Origin: Marinobacter mangrovi
Lineage (GTDB): Bacteria; Pseudomonadota; Gammaproteobacteria; Pseudomonadales; Oleiphilaceae
NCBI RefSeq assembly: GCF_016798325.1
Contig: NZ_JAERVO010000001.1
Span: 868,001 to 932,000 of the forward strand
Length of the DNA: 64,000 nt
Direction: 5' to 3'
Below the pieces are notes generated by a model that saw only the letters and a list, made by a program, of their open reading frames with translations, did no database searches and was not told the origin of the DNA. The stretch's first letter is position 1. Each line of letters starts with the position of its first letter. Below, one piece after another: positions 42,785 to 52,112 of the stretch. The translations under genes and the position numbers were made by a program.

Positions 42785-43786
42785 ATGCAATTGATCGATT
42801 TACCGCTTATCTGGGCTGTGATTATCGGGTTCGGCGTCATCATGTACGTCCTGATGGACGGCTTTGACCTGGGGCTGGGTATCCTCTTCCCCTTCGCGCC
42901 GGACGAACAGGCCCGGGATGTGATGATGAACTCCGTCGCTCCCATCTGGGACGGCAACGAAACCTGGCTGGTGCTCGGCGGTGCCGGGTTGCTGGCCGCG
43001 TTCCCGCTGGTCTACTCGATCTTCCTGCCGGCGCTGTACATCGGGGTGTTCCTGTTGCTGGCCGGGCTGATCTTCCGGGGCGTGGCGTTCGAGTTCCGTT
43101 TCAAGGCGCGCACGTCCCGCTATCTGTGGAACTGGGCCTTTGCGGTTGGCTCCATGATCGCCTCGTTCGCGCAGGGTTGCGTGGTCGGCGCCTACATCCA
43201 GGGCTTTGAAACCCAAAACGGCGTTTACGTCGGCGGCGCGCTGGACTGGCTGACTCCGTTCACCGTGCTCACCGGCCTGGGCCTGATGGCGGGCTATGCG
43301 CTGCTGGGCAGCACCTGGCTGATCCTGAAGTCTGAAGGCTATATCCAGGAATGGGCCTACAAGATCACCCGTCCGCTGTTGCTTGCGGTGCTGGTCGTGT
43401 TTGCCATCGTCAGCGCCTGGACGCCCTTTGTGGACGAGCTGGTGCGCGAACGCTGGTTCTCCACGATCGAAGTCATCTGGATCTTCCCGGTGCTGGCGCT
43501 GTTCTGTGCCTACCAGATTTTCCGGCACGTGGGTAAACGCACCGAAGGCATGCCGTTCGTCGCCACCATGGGGCTGTTCATCTTCAGCTACCTGGGTCTG
43601 ATCGCCAGCCGCTGGCCGTACGTGGTACCGCCGAACTACACCCTGTGGGATGCGGCCTCCGCGCCGGAATCGCAGCTGTTCCTGCTGCTGGGTGTGTTGT
43701 TCGTCATCCCCATCGTGCTGGTGTACACCGCCTGGTCTTACTGGGTCTTCCGCGGCAAGGTCAAGGCAGGTGTCGGCTATCACTGA
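42785..43786 (+). CDS. cydB: Cytochrome bd-type quinol oxidase subunit II (CIO type)
   Basis: Membrane subunit II, 333 residues (CioB about 335; E. coli CydB 379). Starts two bases after the cydA stop with GGAGG upstream. Family marks include MDGFDLGLGILFPF, the WDGNETWLVLGGAGLLAAFP stretch and late transmembrane segments ending VYTAWSYWVFRGKV. No CydX-like small gene lies between cydB and cydD. Confidence 0.95.
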   Translation: MQLIDLPLIWAVIIGFGVIMYVLMDGFDLGLGILFPFAPDEQARDVMMNSVAPIWDGNETWLVLGGAGLLAAFPLVYSIFLPALYIGVFLLLAGLIFRGVAFEFRFKARTSRYLWNWAFAVGSMIASFAQGCVVGAYIQGFETQNGVYVGGALDWLTPFTVLTGLGLMAGYALLGSTWLILKSEGYIQEWAYKITRPLLLAVLVVFAIVSAWTPFVDELVRERWFSTIEVIWIFPVLALFCAYQIFRHVGKRTEGMPFVATMGLFIFSYLGLIASRWPYVVPPNYTLWDAASAPESQLFLLLGVLFVIPIVLVYTAWSYWVFRGKVKAGVGYH

Positions 43787-45521
43787 ACCATCCTCCTCCA
43801 CTGACGAGGCTCCCGGCGCTGACGCCGGGGGCCGTTCCTCCACCGATCGGGAAAGGCAACGGCGGGTCCGGCACTGGCTCAATGAGCTGGCCGGCCCGGC
43901 GCGGCCCCAGATTCGCCTCGCGATTGTCGGCGGCACTGCATCCGCCGTGGCCATGGTGGTCCAGCTTGGATTGACGGCCTGGCTGGTGTCCCAGGTGGTG
44001 ATGGAACACGTCGAACTGTCCACGCTGACACCGCTGATTGGCGGTATTCTCGCCGCGATTCTGCTGCGCGGCGCCTTCCAGATCATGCGCGACAACGCGG
44101 CCGCGGCGTCCAGTGAAACCATCCGGCAATCCGTCCGTCGCCAACTGATCGACAGCTGGCAGGCTCAAGGCCCCACGGGGCTGTCACAGACCAGCCCGGC
44201 AACGCTGGCCAGCGAATGGCTGGAACAGGTGGAAGCCCTCCACGGTTACTTCGCGCGGTTCCTGCCACAGATGATGCTGTCTGTGATCGTGCCGCTGCTG
44301 ATCCTGGTGGTGGTTTTCTGCTACGACGGGCTCGCCGCCCTCTTCCTGTTGCTCTCGGCACCGCTCATTCCGCTGTTCATGGCGTTGGTGGGTATGGGCG
44401 CCGAGAAGCTGAACCAACAGCACTTCGAAACCCTGGGCCGGTTGTCCGGTCATTTTATGGACCGGTTGCGGGGGCTCACGACCCTGCAGCTGTTCGGTCA
44501 GACGGATAAGGCCACTCGCGAGGTGGGCCAGGTCACCGACCAGTTCCGCAAGGTAAACATGAAAACGCTCAAGGTGGCGTTCCTGTCCTCGGCGGTGCTG
44601 GAGTTTTTCTCGTCGGTCGCCATTGCGGTGATCGCCATGTACATCGGCTTCGGGCTGCTGGGCTATATTCATTTCGGCGGGGCCGATGAGCTGACGCTGT
44701 TCAGCGGCCTGTTCATCCTGCTTCTGGCGCCGGAGTTCTTCCAGCCGCTGCGCCTGCTGTCCCAGCATTACCACGACCGCGCCTCTGCCATCGGCGCCGC
44801 GGATTGCCTGCTGGAACGCCTGGAGGCCGAATCCGCTCGTTCTCCAACGACCCCGACGGTTTACGACACGCCGGACACCGCCCAGGGCATTCACCTGAAG
44901 CACGTCTCGTTCGGGTTCGCCGATCGCGGCCCGCTGTTTGCCGATCTGTCGCTGACGATCGGTGCGGGCGAGATTGTCGGGCTGGAAGGGCCTTCGGGCT
45001 GCGGCAAATCCACCCTGCTGCACCTGATTGCCGGCTTCTGCCAGCCCCAGTCCGGATCGATCAGCGTGTTTGGTGAAACGCCGGGTGCCCGCCCCTTCGG
45101 CTGGCTGGGTCAGTCCCCCTTTATCCTGCAGGGCACCTGGGCGCAAAACCTGCGCCTGGTGGCGCCAGACGCCACTGACGAGCAATTGTTGGACGCCCTC
45201 GCCAAAGCCGGCCTGACGCACCTGGTGGAAACCCATCCGCAATGGCTGAACGCTCCCGTGTCCGAATCCGGCGCCGGGCTGTCCGGCGGTCAGGCGCGTC
45301 GACTGGCCCTGGCGCGTATTTTCCTGGCGGATTATCCGCTGGTGCTGCTGGATGAGCCTACGGCCGGCCTCGACGCCGAAAGCGAAGAACAGGTCATCGC
45401 CGCCCTGGACGAGCTGGTCGCAAATGGCCGGACCCTCGTGCTGGCCAGCCATCACCCGCAATTGCTGGATATGGCGGACACGGTGTACCGCGTCCGTCAC
45501 GGAGGGTTGATCCATGAATGA
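43770..45521 (+). CDS. cydD: Thiol reductant ABC exporter subunit CydD
   Basis: Half of the CydDC ABC exporter that sends cysteine and glutathione to the periplasm and is needed to assemble bd oxidase. The GTG at 43770 gives 583 residues and overlaps cydB by 17 bases. Residues about 1-45 are a polar N-terminus, then six transmembrane segments (about 50-320), then the ATPase with Walker A GPSGCGKST, signature LSGGQARRLALARIF, Walker B LVLLDEPTAGLD and switch His in LASHHPQLL. Confidence 0.94.
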   Translation: MSAITEPSSSTDEAPGADAGGRSSTDRERQRRVRHWLNELAGPARPQIRLAIVGGTASAVAMVVQLGLTAWLVSQVVMEHVELSTLTPLIGGILAAILLRGAFQIMRDNAAAASSETIRQSVRRQLIDSWQAQGPTGLSQTSPATLASEWLEQVEALHGYFARFLPQMMLSVIVPLLILVVVFCYDGLAALFLLLSAPLIPLFMALVGMGAEKLNQQHFETLGRLSGHFMDRLRGLTTLQLFGQTDKATREVGQVTDQFRKVNMKTLKVAFLSSAVLEFFSSVAIAVIAMYIGFGLLGYIHFGGADELTLFSGLFILLLAPEFFQPLRLLSQHYHDRASAIGAADCLLERLEAESARSPTTPTVYDTPDTAQGIHLKHVSFGFADRGPLFADLSLTIGAGEIVGLEGPSGCGKSTLLHLIAGFCQPQSGSISVFGETPGARPFGWLGQSPFILQGTWAQNLRLVAPDATDEQLLDALAKAGLTHLVETHPQWLNAPVSESGAGLSGGQARRLALARIFLADYPLVLLDEPTAGLDAESEEQVIAALDELVANGRTLVLASHHPQLLDMADTVYRVRHGGLIHE

Positions 45522-47175
45522 ACTCTGGCCCTGGCTGAAACTGATCCTGCAACGCCGTGGCCGCTTGGTGATCGGCGGCGTGCTGATCCTGCTGACAGTG
45601 CTGTCCGCCATTGGCCTGCTGGGCCTGTCCGGCTGGTTCCTGACTGCCTCGGCCATCACCGGCGCCCTGCTGGCCAAAGGTATCCACGCGTTTTTGGACA
45701 TCTACGTGCCGGGCGGCGGCATCCGCTTCTTTGCCATCACCCGGACCGTGTCCCGCTATGTCGAGCGGGTGTTCAACCACGACACCGTGCTGCGCCTGCT
45801 CGCCGACCTGCGCGTTCGCCTGTTTTCGACCCTGGCTCACCAGCTGCCCCATGAGCACCTGTTCGCCCGGGCCTCGGATCGGCTGAGCCGTCTGGTGCAG
45901 GACATCGATGCACTCGACAACCTGTATCTGCGGCTGCTGGCGCCGCTGGGTGTGGCGATTCTGGCCATTGGCACTGTCAGCCTGCTGGCGTTGCTGGTCA
46001 GCGGTCAGCTCGCCCTGTGGGTGCTGGTCGCCCTGCTGGCGCTGACTGCCGTCATCACGCTGGGTCTGGCCCGAATGAATCGACAGCGTACCGCGCGCCG
46101 GGTCGAACGCCTGGAAGCCTTGCGGGGCCGACTGATCGAGACCCTGGAAGGCCAGGCGGAACTGCGGGCAGCGGGCCTGATCGGCGCACATTGTGACCGT
46201 CTGCTGGACGACGATCAAACCATGATGCGCCCGCAGTACGCCACGGAGCGGTCGGTTTCCACGGCGCAGGGCCTGATCACCTGGACCGTGCAGGCGGTTG
46301 CCCTGCTGGCACTGGTTATGGGCCTTGGCGGAGTCGAATCCGGTGCGGTCAGTGGCCCGGTCGCGGTGCTGATCGCGTTGGCGGTGCTGGGCCTCGGTGA
46401 AATCCTGATTGCCCTGCCCCCGGCTTACGCGGAATTCGGCGGTACCGTGGCCTCCGCCCGACGCCTGAATACCGAAGTGCACTACGAACTGATGGATGCC
46501 CCCGAGGCCGTGGACGAGCCCACGCCCGGCGAACTGGAATGGCACGATGTGGGCTTTGCCTTCGAAGATCACCACCCGCTGTTGCGCCACTTCACGCTGA
46601 AACTGGCTCCCGGAGACCGGGTTGGGTTCATCGGGGCGTCCGGCAGCGGCAAGTCCACGCTGGCCGATCTGGCCGCTGGTCTGCTGACGCCGGATACCGG
46701 CGAGATTCGCTGCCACGGCCGAACCCGCTGGCCGGCCAACGGCATCGGCGCGCAGCGGGATGTGGCCTACCTGACCCAGCGCACTCACCTGTTCAACGGC
46801 ACCCTGCTGGACAACCTCAAGCTGGCGCGCCCGGACATCACCTCCGGTGAAATCTGGCACGTGCTGGAGGTCGTTCAGCTGGCAGAGGCTGTCGATAGCT
46901 GGCCTCTGGGCCTGATGACCTGGGTCGGCGAAGCGGGCCGTCAGCTGTCCGGCGGTGAAGCCCGCCGGGTCGCCCTGGCGCGCGTGCTCCTGCTGGATGC
47001 GCCGATCGTGATTCTCGACGAGCCGTTTACCGGCCTGGATCGCGACACGGCCGCGCAGCTGTCCAAGGCGCTGGAAATTGAGTTGAGCGGGAAGACGGTG
47101 GTGGGGCTGGCCCATGACGCCAGCGCCCTGCCACCGATGCACAGGACGCTGACCACGGACGATTGGAAAGCGTGA
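45514..47175 (+). CDS. cydC: Thiol reductant ABC exporter subunit CydC
   Basis: Second half of CydDC, 553 residues. The ATG overlaps the cydD end by eight bases, with GGAGGG upstream. Transmembrane domain about residues 15-300 with the CydC-typical early stretch LGLSGWFLTASAITG; ATPase with Walker A GASGSGKST, signature LSGGEARRVALARVL, Walker B IVILDEPFTGLD and switch His in VGLAHDASAL. Last gene of the cyd operon; converges on the saccharopine-dehydrogenase-like gene with a seven-base gap. Confidence 0.94.
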   Translation: MNELWPWLKLILQRRGRLVIGGVLILLTVLSAIGLLGLSGWFLTASAITGALLAKGIHAFLDIYVPGGGIRFFAITRTVSRYVERVFNHDTVLRLLADLRVRLFSTLAHQLPHEHLFARASDRLSRLVQDIDALDNLYLRLLAPLGVAILAIGTVSLLALLVSGQLALWVLVALLALTAVITLGLARMNRQRTARRVERLEALRGRLIETLEGQAELRAAGLIGAHCDRLLDDDQTMMRPQYATERSVSTAQGLITWTVQAVALLALVMGLGGVESGAVSGPVAVLIALAVLGLGEILIALPPAYAEFGGTVASARRLNTEVHYELMDAPEAVDEPTPGELEWHDVGFAFEDHHPLLRHFTLKLAPGDRVGFIGASGSGKSTLADLAAGLLTPDTGEIRCHGRTRWPANGIGAQRDVAYLTQRTHLFNGTLLDNLKLARPDITSGEIWHVLEVVQLAEAVDSWPLGLMTWVGEAGRQLSGGEARRVALARVLLLDAPIVILDEPFTGLDRDTAAQLSKALEIELSGKTVVGLAHDASALPPMHRTLTTDDWKA

Positions 47176-47182
47176 GGCGGGG

Positions 47183-48424
47183 CTAGCGGTTCTCGAGCAG
47201 TTCGAACCGCAGGCCCGCGTTTTTCACCAGGCGGTCGATGGCTTTCTGGCCCAGCAGGGAGGCCGGGGTCCAGAAGCCGCCGGGACGTTTTTCCGGCGTG
47301 TCGATATCAAACGCCAGGCACATGGCCGCCTCGCCCAGCATCTTGCCGGTGGAGCCGTAGCCGGGATCACGATCGCCGGTGACCTTGGTACGAATCATCT
47401 CGCCTTTTTCGGAAATACCCACAAAGCGCAGGTCGAAGAAGCCTTCCTCCTGGGCTTTGGGCGTCGGGCCTTCGCCCGGCTTGGGCAGGACAAACTTCTC
47501 CAGCGCCCAACGGGCCGGTTTGATGGTCGCAGCCACCAGGAAACCGCCCAGTCCCGCCGCCACGCCCAGCGCCGCCGCGCGTCCCTTGAGTCCCTTACCG
47601 GTCAGGACCGCCTCGTCGTAACCGAATTCCTGACCGTAGGCGGCACCCTGCAAGGCGTTGGAGCGGTGTACGACACGGGTATTGATGGCGCCCATCACGA
47701 ACGGCGCCGTCCACGCCTGGAAATCCTCATCGTATTCCGCCGCTTTCACGTTGTGCTGACGACGGGCCGGCCGGAAATCCTTCGGGCAGATGGAATACGG
47801 GTTGGCCAGTTCCTTGCGCAGTGCGGGATCGGCCACCGCTTCCTTGGTCACGTTGATCATGCTGGCGACGGTACCACCGGACAATCCGCCCTTGGCTGCC
47901 TTCACCCGCATTTTCACCGTCGAGCACGGCTCACCGAACTGGGCTTTCGCCTGCTGCTGAAGGTAATAAACGCCCAGGTCCGAGGGAATCGAGTCGAAGC
48001 CGCAGCAATGCACGATGCGCGCGCCAGTCTTCTTGGCTTGCTCCTCGTAGCGCTCGATCATCTTTCGAATCCACTGCACTTCGCCAGTCAGGTCGCAGTA
48101 ATCCGTACCGCTGTTCACGCACGCCTGAACCAGCGGCTCGCCGTAAAGTGCGTAGGGCCCGACCGTGGAAATGACCACGCGGGTCTGTTCGCACATCTCG
48201 GTCAGCGATGCTTCGTTGCCGGCGTCCGCGATGATGACCGGAAGATCCGCGGCCGCCTCACCCAGCCCCGACTTGAACGTCACCAACTTGGCTTCGGAAC
48301 GCCCGGCGATGGCCCAGTTGACCTCGCCGCCGGCGCCGTAGCGCTCCAGCAAGTAACGAGACAGAATCTGCCCCACAAAACTGGTCGCGCCAAAAACCAC
48401 AATATCGAATGGTGCCTGACTCAT
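47183..48424 (-). CDS. Saccharopine dehydrogenase-like NAD(P)-binding protein
   Basis: 413-residue protein with an N-terminal Rossmann domain (FDIVVFGATSFVGQILSRYL) of the saccharopine dehydrogenase NADP-binding family, followed by AGRSEAKL and SGTDYCDLTGEVQW. This group includes trans-acting enoyl reductases and uncharacterised membrane-associated oxidoreductases; it is not lysine-pathway saccharopine dehydrogenase. A Gly/Ala-rich hydrophobic segment (about residues 285-310) may be membrane-associated. Function unknown. Confidence 0.88.
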   Translation of the reverse strand: MSQAPFDIVVFGATSFVGQILSRYLLERYGAGGEVNWAIAGRSEAKLVTFKSGLGEAAADLPVIIADAGNEASLTEMCEQTRVVISTVGPYALYGEPLVQACVNSGTDYCDLTGEVQWIRKMIERYEEQAKKTGARIVHCCGFDSIPSDLGVYYLQQQAKAQFGEPCSTVKMRVKAAKGGLSGGTVASMINVTKEAVADPALRKELANPYSICPKDFRPARRQHNVKAAEYDEDFQAWTAPFVMGAINTRVVHRSNALQGAAYGQEFGYDEAVLTGKGLKGRAAALGVAAGLGGFLVAATIKPARWALEKFVLPKPGEGPTPKAQEEGFFDLRFVGISEKGEMIRTKVTGDRDPGYGSTGKMLGEAAMCLAFDIDTPEKRPGGFWTPASLLGQKAIDRLVKNAGLRFELLENR

Positions 48425-48479
48425 TCTGAGATCCCTTTTTCTGAAAGTAGCTGAAAAATATTCTTTAGGATTATGATTA

Positions 48480-48887
48480 TTATACTTTTTTACGATCCAC
48501 CATAAACGCCATGAACACCGCCAGGCCCAGGCCCCAGAAGCCGTTCAGAACCAGACCGCCCATCCAGGTCTGTGCGGTTACGGGGATTCCCTTGAGCGGG
48601 AACACCACCAGCATGGCAACAACGGTGGGCCCGAGGGCCCCCAGGACGATGGCGCTGATCCAGTGCATCAGCGGCTGCATGCGCCGGATGATGGCCCAGA
48701 TGGGAATGCCCCACAATCCACCGAAGAACGCCAGCGACATCACGGCGGGCACATGGAACGGCGGAACCGGCGTCATGTTGTAGGGTGCGGCCGGCACCAG
48801 GCCCGCCAGATAAAACAGACCGAACAGCCCCTGATGAAACAGGAGCGTCGCCAGAACACCAGCGACAAAAGCCTTGAGCCATTCCAT
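48480..48887 (-). CDS. Hypothetical four-span membrane protein
   Basis: 135-residue very hydrophobic protein with about four transmembrane segments (residues about 5-28, 48-66, 75-95, 108-128). GGGGGA precedes the ATG. Features such as FHQGLFGLFY and the end VFMAFMVDRKKV resemble uncharacterised inner-membrane proteins; I do not know a function. It lies upstream of, and in the same direction as, the saccharopine-dehydrogenase-like gene. Confidence 0.8.
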   Translation of the reverse strand: MEWLKAFVAGVLATLLFHQGLFGLFYLAGLVPAAPYNMTPVPPFHVPAVMSLAFFGGLWGIPIWAIIRRMQPLMHWISAIVLGALGPTVVAMLVVFPLKGIPVTAQTWMGGLVLNGFWGLGLAVFMAFMVDRKKV

Positions 48888-48994
48888 AGCGATCCCCCGG
48901 GTTGGTGCGTAAAAGAGGCAGTATAGTCAGAATTCAACGCGTTAGCGGTGATGCAGGTTTGATACGCACCCGCCCACCCTGCGGTTCAGGTCGA

Positions 48995-49777
48995 TCAGTA
49001 GATTCGGCCCCGACGTCCCAACTGGTAGCGAACGGACTCGGGCAGCAACCCGCTGACCGACGCGATGACCTTGTTGAAGCGGCCCGGAACACAAACCGGC
49101 TTGCCAGCCAACGCGGCCCGGTAGCCTTCCTCGATGACGGCCGACACGTCCTGCCACAGAATCGACGGCAGGCGACTGACCTGCTCGCGCGTGCCCTGGA
49201 CGTCGTGGAATTCAGTGTAGGTAAAGCCCGGGCACAATGCGGTCACCCGAACGCCGTGCTGACGAAATTCCATGTCGGCGCTTTCGGACACGTTGACCAC
49301 GTAGTTCTTGATGCCCGTGTACAGCATGCCCGCCGGCGACGGTGCAAAGGCGGCCAGGGACGCCACGTTGATGATGTGCCCGTAGCCCCGCTTCACCATG
49401 CGCCGGCCCAGTTTGACCATGAGTTCGGTCAGCGCCGTAACCATTACCTGGATTTCCTGGTTCAGCACCGACCAATCGCTGTCCACCAGGCTGGTGCGCG
49501 CGGCAAAACCGGCGTTGTTCACCAGGAAGTCGACGTGGAGCCCCGCATCGTCGACGGTGTGGAGGATGCGTTCTACGGCACCGGCGTCACCGAGGTCTTC
49601 GGCCACGATGTGAACCGCCACCCCAAAGCGGGCCTGCAGATCCCTACCGAGCGCTTCCAGACGTTCCCGGCGGCGGGCCACCAGCACCAGGTCGTAACCC
49701 TGACTCGCGAGTTTCTCGGCGAATCCCTGGCCAATGCCGGCGGAGGCGCCGGTGACCAAAGCGGTTCTTCGGCTCAT
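48995..49777 (-). CDS. Short-chain dehydrogenase/reductase
   Basis: 260-residue classical SDR oxidoreductase. Cofactor motif TGASAGIGQGFAEKL at the N-terminus, Arg-Arg-Arg after the second strand (VARRRERLEAL) favouring NADP(H), LVNNAGF, active-site Ser in INVASLAAF and the Tyr-x3-Lys motif YTGIK. The group resembles DltE/YbbO-type SDRs. Substrate unknown. GGGAGATGAC precedes the ATG. Confidence 0.93.
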   Translation of the reverse strand: MSRRTALVTGASAGIGQGFAEKLASQGYDLVLVARRRERLEALGRDLQARFGVAVHIVAEDLGDAGAVERILHTVDDAGLHVDFLVNNAGFAARTSLVDSDWSVLNQEIQVMVTALTELMVKLGRRMVKRGYGHIINVASLAAFAPSPAGMLYTGIKNYVVNVSESADMEFRQHGVRVTALCPGFTYTEFHDVQGTREQVSRLPSILWQDVSAVIEEGYRAALAGKPVCVPGRFNKVIASVSGLLPESVRYQLGRRGRIY

Positions 49778-49949
49778 GTCATCTCCCTGTTCTGTGCGAC
49801 CTTGGGTTTCCGGGCGTTTGGTATTAAAGCGGCACTTCGGCCAATCGCAAGGCCGCTGACGTCCCTCACACTATGCGGGAAAGCCTCGCAGGCCAAGTGC
49901 CTGTAGGGACGACAACGATGAAACAACCATGGTAACAGGAGTTTCCAAC

Positions 49950-50288
49950 GTGACGGTGTTCCTCGCCTTGTGCGTGATTGGCCTGCTCATCGCCGCGATT
50001 GTGCTGTATCGCCAGCTCAAGCGTCAGGGTGAAATGCTGGAGAGCGCCCTGTCCCGGATCGAATCTTTGAACGGTGGGCGCCGTAGCGAAGAACCGCAGA
50101 TGGTATTGACCGTGCGGGTACTGGATCCGATCGCCGTGGCCAAGCGGGAGTCCCGGTCCGCGCGGATTGTGGCGGATCACCTGCCCAATATGGTCTGCCG
50201 CCGGGTTTACCAGCAGGTGATGCGTGAAGTCGGTGCTGAACTGGCAGAGCGCGGCGTCGAAGCCGAAATGAAGGTGGAATATCGCTAA
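49950..50288 (+). CDS. Hypothetical single-span membrane protein
   Basis: 112 residues from a GTG with AGGAG eight bases upstream (an ATG at 49929 would add seven residues but has a poorer site). One N-terminal transmembrane segment (TVFLALCVIGLLIAAIVLY), a short coiled-coil-like stretch, then a soluble domain (VLTVRVLDPIAVAKRES). No recognised family. Ends 14 bases before a second membrane-anchored gene, so the two form a pair. Confidence 0.7.
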   Translation: MTVFLALCVIGLLIAAIVLYRQLKRQGEMLESALSRIESLNGGRRSEEPQMVLTVRVLDPIAVAKRESRSARIVADHLPNMVCRRVYQQVMREVGAELAERGVEAEMKVEYR

Positions 50289-50302
50289 CGGAGAAGGTCA
50301 CC

Positions 50303-50746
50303 ATGCTCTGGATATTGCTGACCGGCACAGCCGCGACCGCCTTGTTAATGGGGCTGGCCTGGCAACGTGCGTCGCACATCAGTGAGCAGTTCAAGCGACT
50401 GGAAGCCTCGCTCGCCCGAGTCGAGAATGCCGTGCGTAAACGCGAATTCGAGCGCATCGAGGCCGACAACCGGCGCCTGATGCTGCAGGATTCCGTCGAC
50501 GGCGGCACCGCGGCGATTGCCGTCCTGCACCGCATGCTGAGCGACACCACCTTCCAGGCCATCGATCGCCTCTCCGGCGACGACCGGATCCGTGAAAACA
50601 GCCTCCGCGCCCGGGAAATCCATGACGACGTCTCCACCCGGGTGTATCGCTCCATCCGCGTCGCCAATCGCCAGATCCACTCCCTGGCCGACGTCATCAT
50701 CCGTCTGAACCGTCGGCGCCAAAAGAACAACGGCGATAAGGACTGA
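50303..50746 (+). CDS. Hypothetical membrane-anchored coiled-coil protein
   Basis: 147 residues: an N-terminal transmembrane segment (about 3-18), then long charged helices with heptad character (ISEQFKRLEASLARVENAV) and a basic C-terminus. GGAGAAGG precedes the ATG. Same topology as the gene before it; probably a co-expressed pair. Function unknown. Confidence 0.7.
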   Translation: MLWILLTGTAATALLMGLAWQRASHISEQFKRLEASLARVENAVRKREFERIEADNRRLMLQDSVDGGTAAIAVLHRMLSDTTFQAIDRLSGDDRIRENSLRAREIHDDVSTRVYRSIRVANRQIHSLADVIIRLNRRRQKNNGDKD

Positions 50747-50817
50747 GAACGCTTCTCCTTTGGCGGGCAACTGAATAAAATCCGTCACTACCCTGTTTAT
50801 TTCGGAGACTCCCCGCC

Positions 50818-51663
50818 ATGTCGTACTCCACGGATGCCTCGTCCGTGCTGGGAAGCCTGCGTCGCATCGAATCGAGCAAGCTGTTCCAGACGTCGGTTAT
50901 CGCCATCATCATCCTGTCTGCGCTCGCCATCGGCGCCAAGACCTATGACCTTCCCGAGGTGGTTGAACAGTCCATCCTCTTCCTGGACGGCGCGATTACC
51001 GTGTTCTTCCTGCTGGAGATCGTCTTCCGTTTCGCGGTGTATCCGGACAAGAAACGCTTCCTGCTGGACGGCTGGAACCTGTTCGACACCATTGTGGTGG
51101 TGGGCAGCCTGATCCCGCTCGATAATTCCGAAGCCGTGCTGCTGGGCCGGCTGCTCCGGGTCTTCCGGGTGTTGCGTCTGGTCTCGGTGATCCCGGAACT
51201 GCGCTTCCTGATCAACTCGTTACTCAAAGCAATTCCCCGCATGGGCTACATCGCCCTGCTGATGTTCATCATCTTCTACATCTACGCCGCGATGGGCTCG
51301 CTGTTCTTTGCGCCGATCAACGAGGACCTGTGGGGCGACGTGGCCGTGTCGCTGCTCACGCTGTTCCGCGTGGCGACGTTCGAAGACTGGACGGACGTGA
51401 TGTACGAAACCATGTCCGAATATCCGCTGAGCTGGCTGTACTACATCACCTTCATCTTCCTGACAGCGTTCGTGTTCCTGAACATGATGATCGGTGTGAT
51501 CCTGGAAGTGATGAGTGCCGAGCAGAACAGCCGCGAAGCCGAACAGGCCCACCGCGAACGGGACGACATGGCCCGCAAGCTGGATGAGGTGCAGCAGCAG
51601 TTGCAGGCTTTGACGGAGATGGTGAATCACCGGTTGCCGGTGCGGGACAGCGAGAATCGCTGA
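50818..51663 (+). CDS. Single-domain voltage-gated cation channel (BacNav-like)
   Basis: 281-residue six-segment channel subunit that would assemble as a homotetramer in the inner membrane. S1-S4 form a voltage sensor; S4 is GRLLRVFRVLRLVSVIPELR with Arg every third residue (about 111-130). The pore helix and filter read TLFRVATFEDWTDVMYE; the filter TFEDWTD (residues 187-193) is more acidic than the sodium filter TLESWSM of NavAb and resembles the engineered calcium-selective TLDDWSD and eukaryotic Cav repeats. The cytosolic C-terminal helix (about 240-275) is a heptad coiled coil as in BacNav channels. Ion selectivity is inference. Confidence 0.9.
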   Translation: MSYSTDASSVLGSLRRIESSKLFQTSVIAIIILSALAIGAKTYDLPEVVEQSILFLDGAITVFFLLEIVFRFAVYPDKKRFLLDGWNLFDTIVVVGSLIPLDNSEAVLLGRLLRVFRVLRLVSVIPELRFLINSLLKAIPRMGYIALLMFIIFYIYAAMGSLFFAPINEDLWGDVAVSLLTLFRVATFEDWTDVMYETMSEYPLSWLYYITFIFLTAFVFLNMMIGVILEVMSAEQNSREAEQAHRERDDMARKLDEVQQQLQALTEMVNHRLPVRDSENR

Positions 51664-51698
51664 TAGGTATGTCCCGGGCGTAAGGTTTTGCACGGGTA

Positions 51699-52100
51699 TG
51701 TAGCCGACGCTTCAGCTTCGGAGGGCCCGGCAGGGCCCCGGGTTTATCGGCAGGCCTGCGGCCTGCTCAGAAGCTAAAGCGTCTGCTACATTAAAAACCA
51801 CTTCCGCTTACCGATGACGTTTGTGTTCCTGCACATAACGATTGGCATGATTCGGGAAGCGATGACCGCGAGATGTCGCGCCCTGGTGTAGCCGACGCTT
51901 CAGCTTCGGAGGGCCCGGCAGGGCCCGGGTTTATCGGCAGGCCCACGGCCTGCTCAGAAGCTAAAGCGTCTGCTACATTAAAAACCACTTCCGCTTACCG
52001 ATGACGGTTGTGTTCCGGCACATAACGATTGGCATGATTCGGGAAGCGATGACCGCGAGATGTCGCGTCCTAATGTAGCCGACGCTTTAGCTTCGGAGGG
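51699..52100. repeat. 187/188-bp tandem repeat carrying second-family palindromes
   Basis: Units start at 51699, 51887 and 52074 (188 and 187 bp apart); the third is cut short after about 27 bases. Each unit begins TGTAGCCGACGCTT(C/T)AGCTTC, whose complement GAAGCTAAAGCGTC closes a ~93-bp stem, followed by ~95 bp of unique spacer (ACCACTTCCGCTTACCGATG...). The two full units differ at a handful of positions. Located in the 626-bp gap between the convergent channel and recD genes. Confidence 0.9.
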
Positions 52101-52112
52101 GCCGTCAGAATC

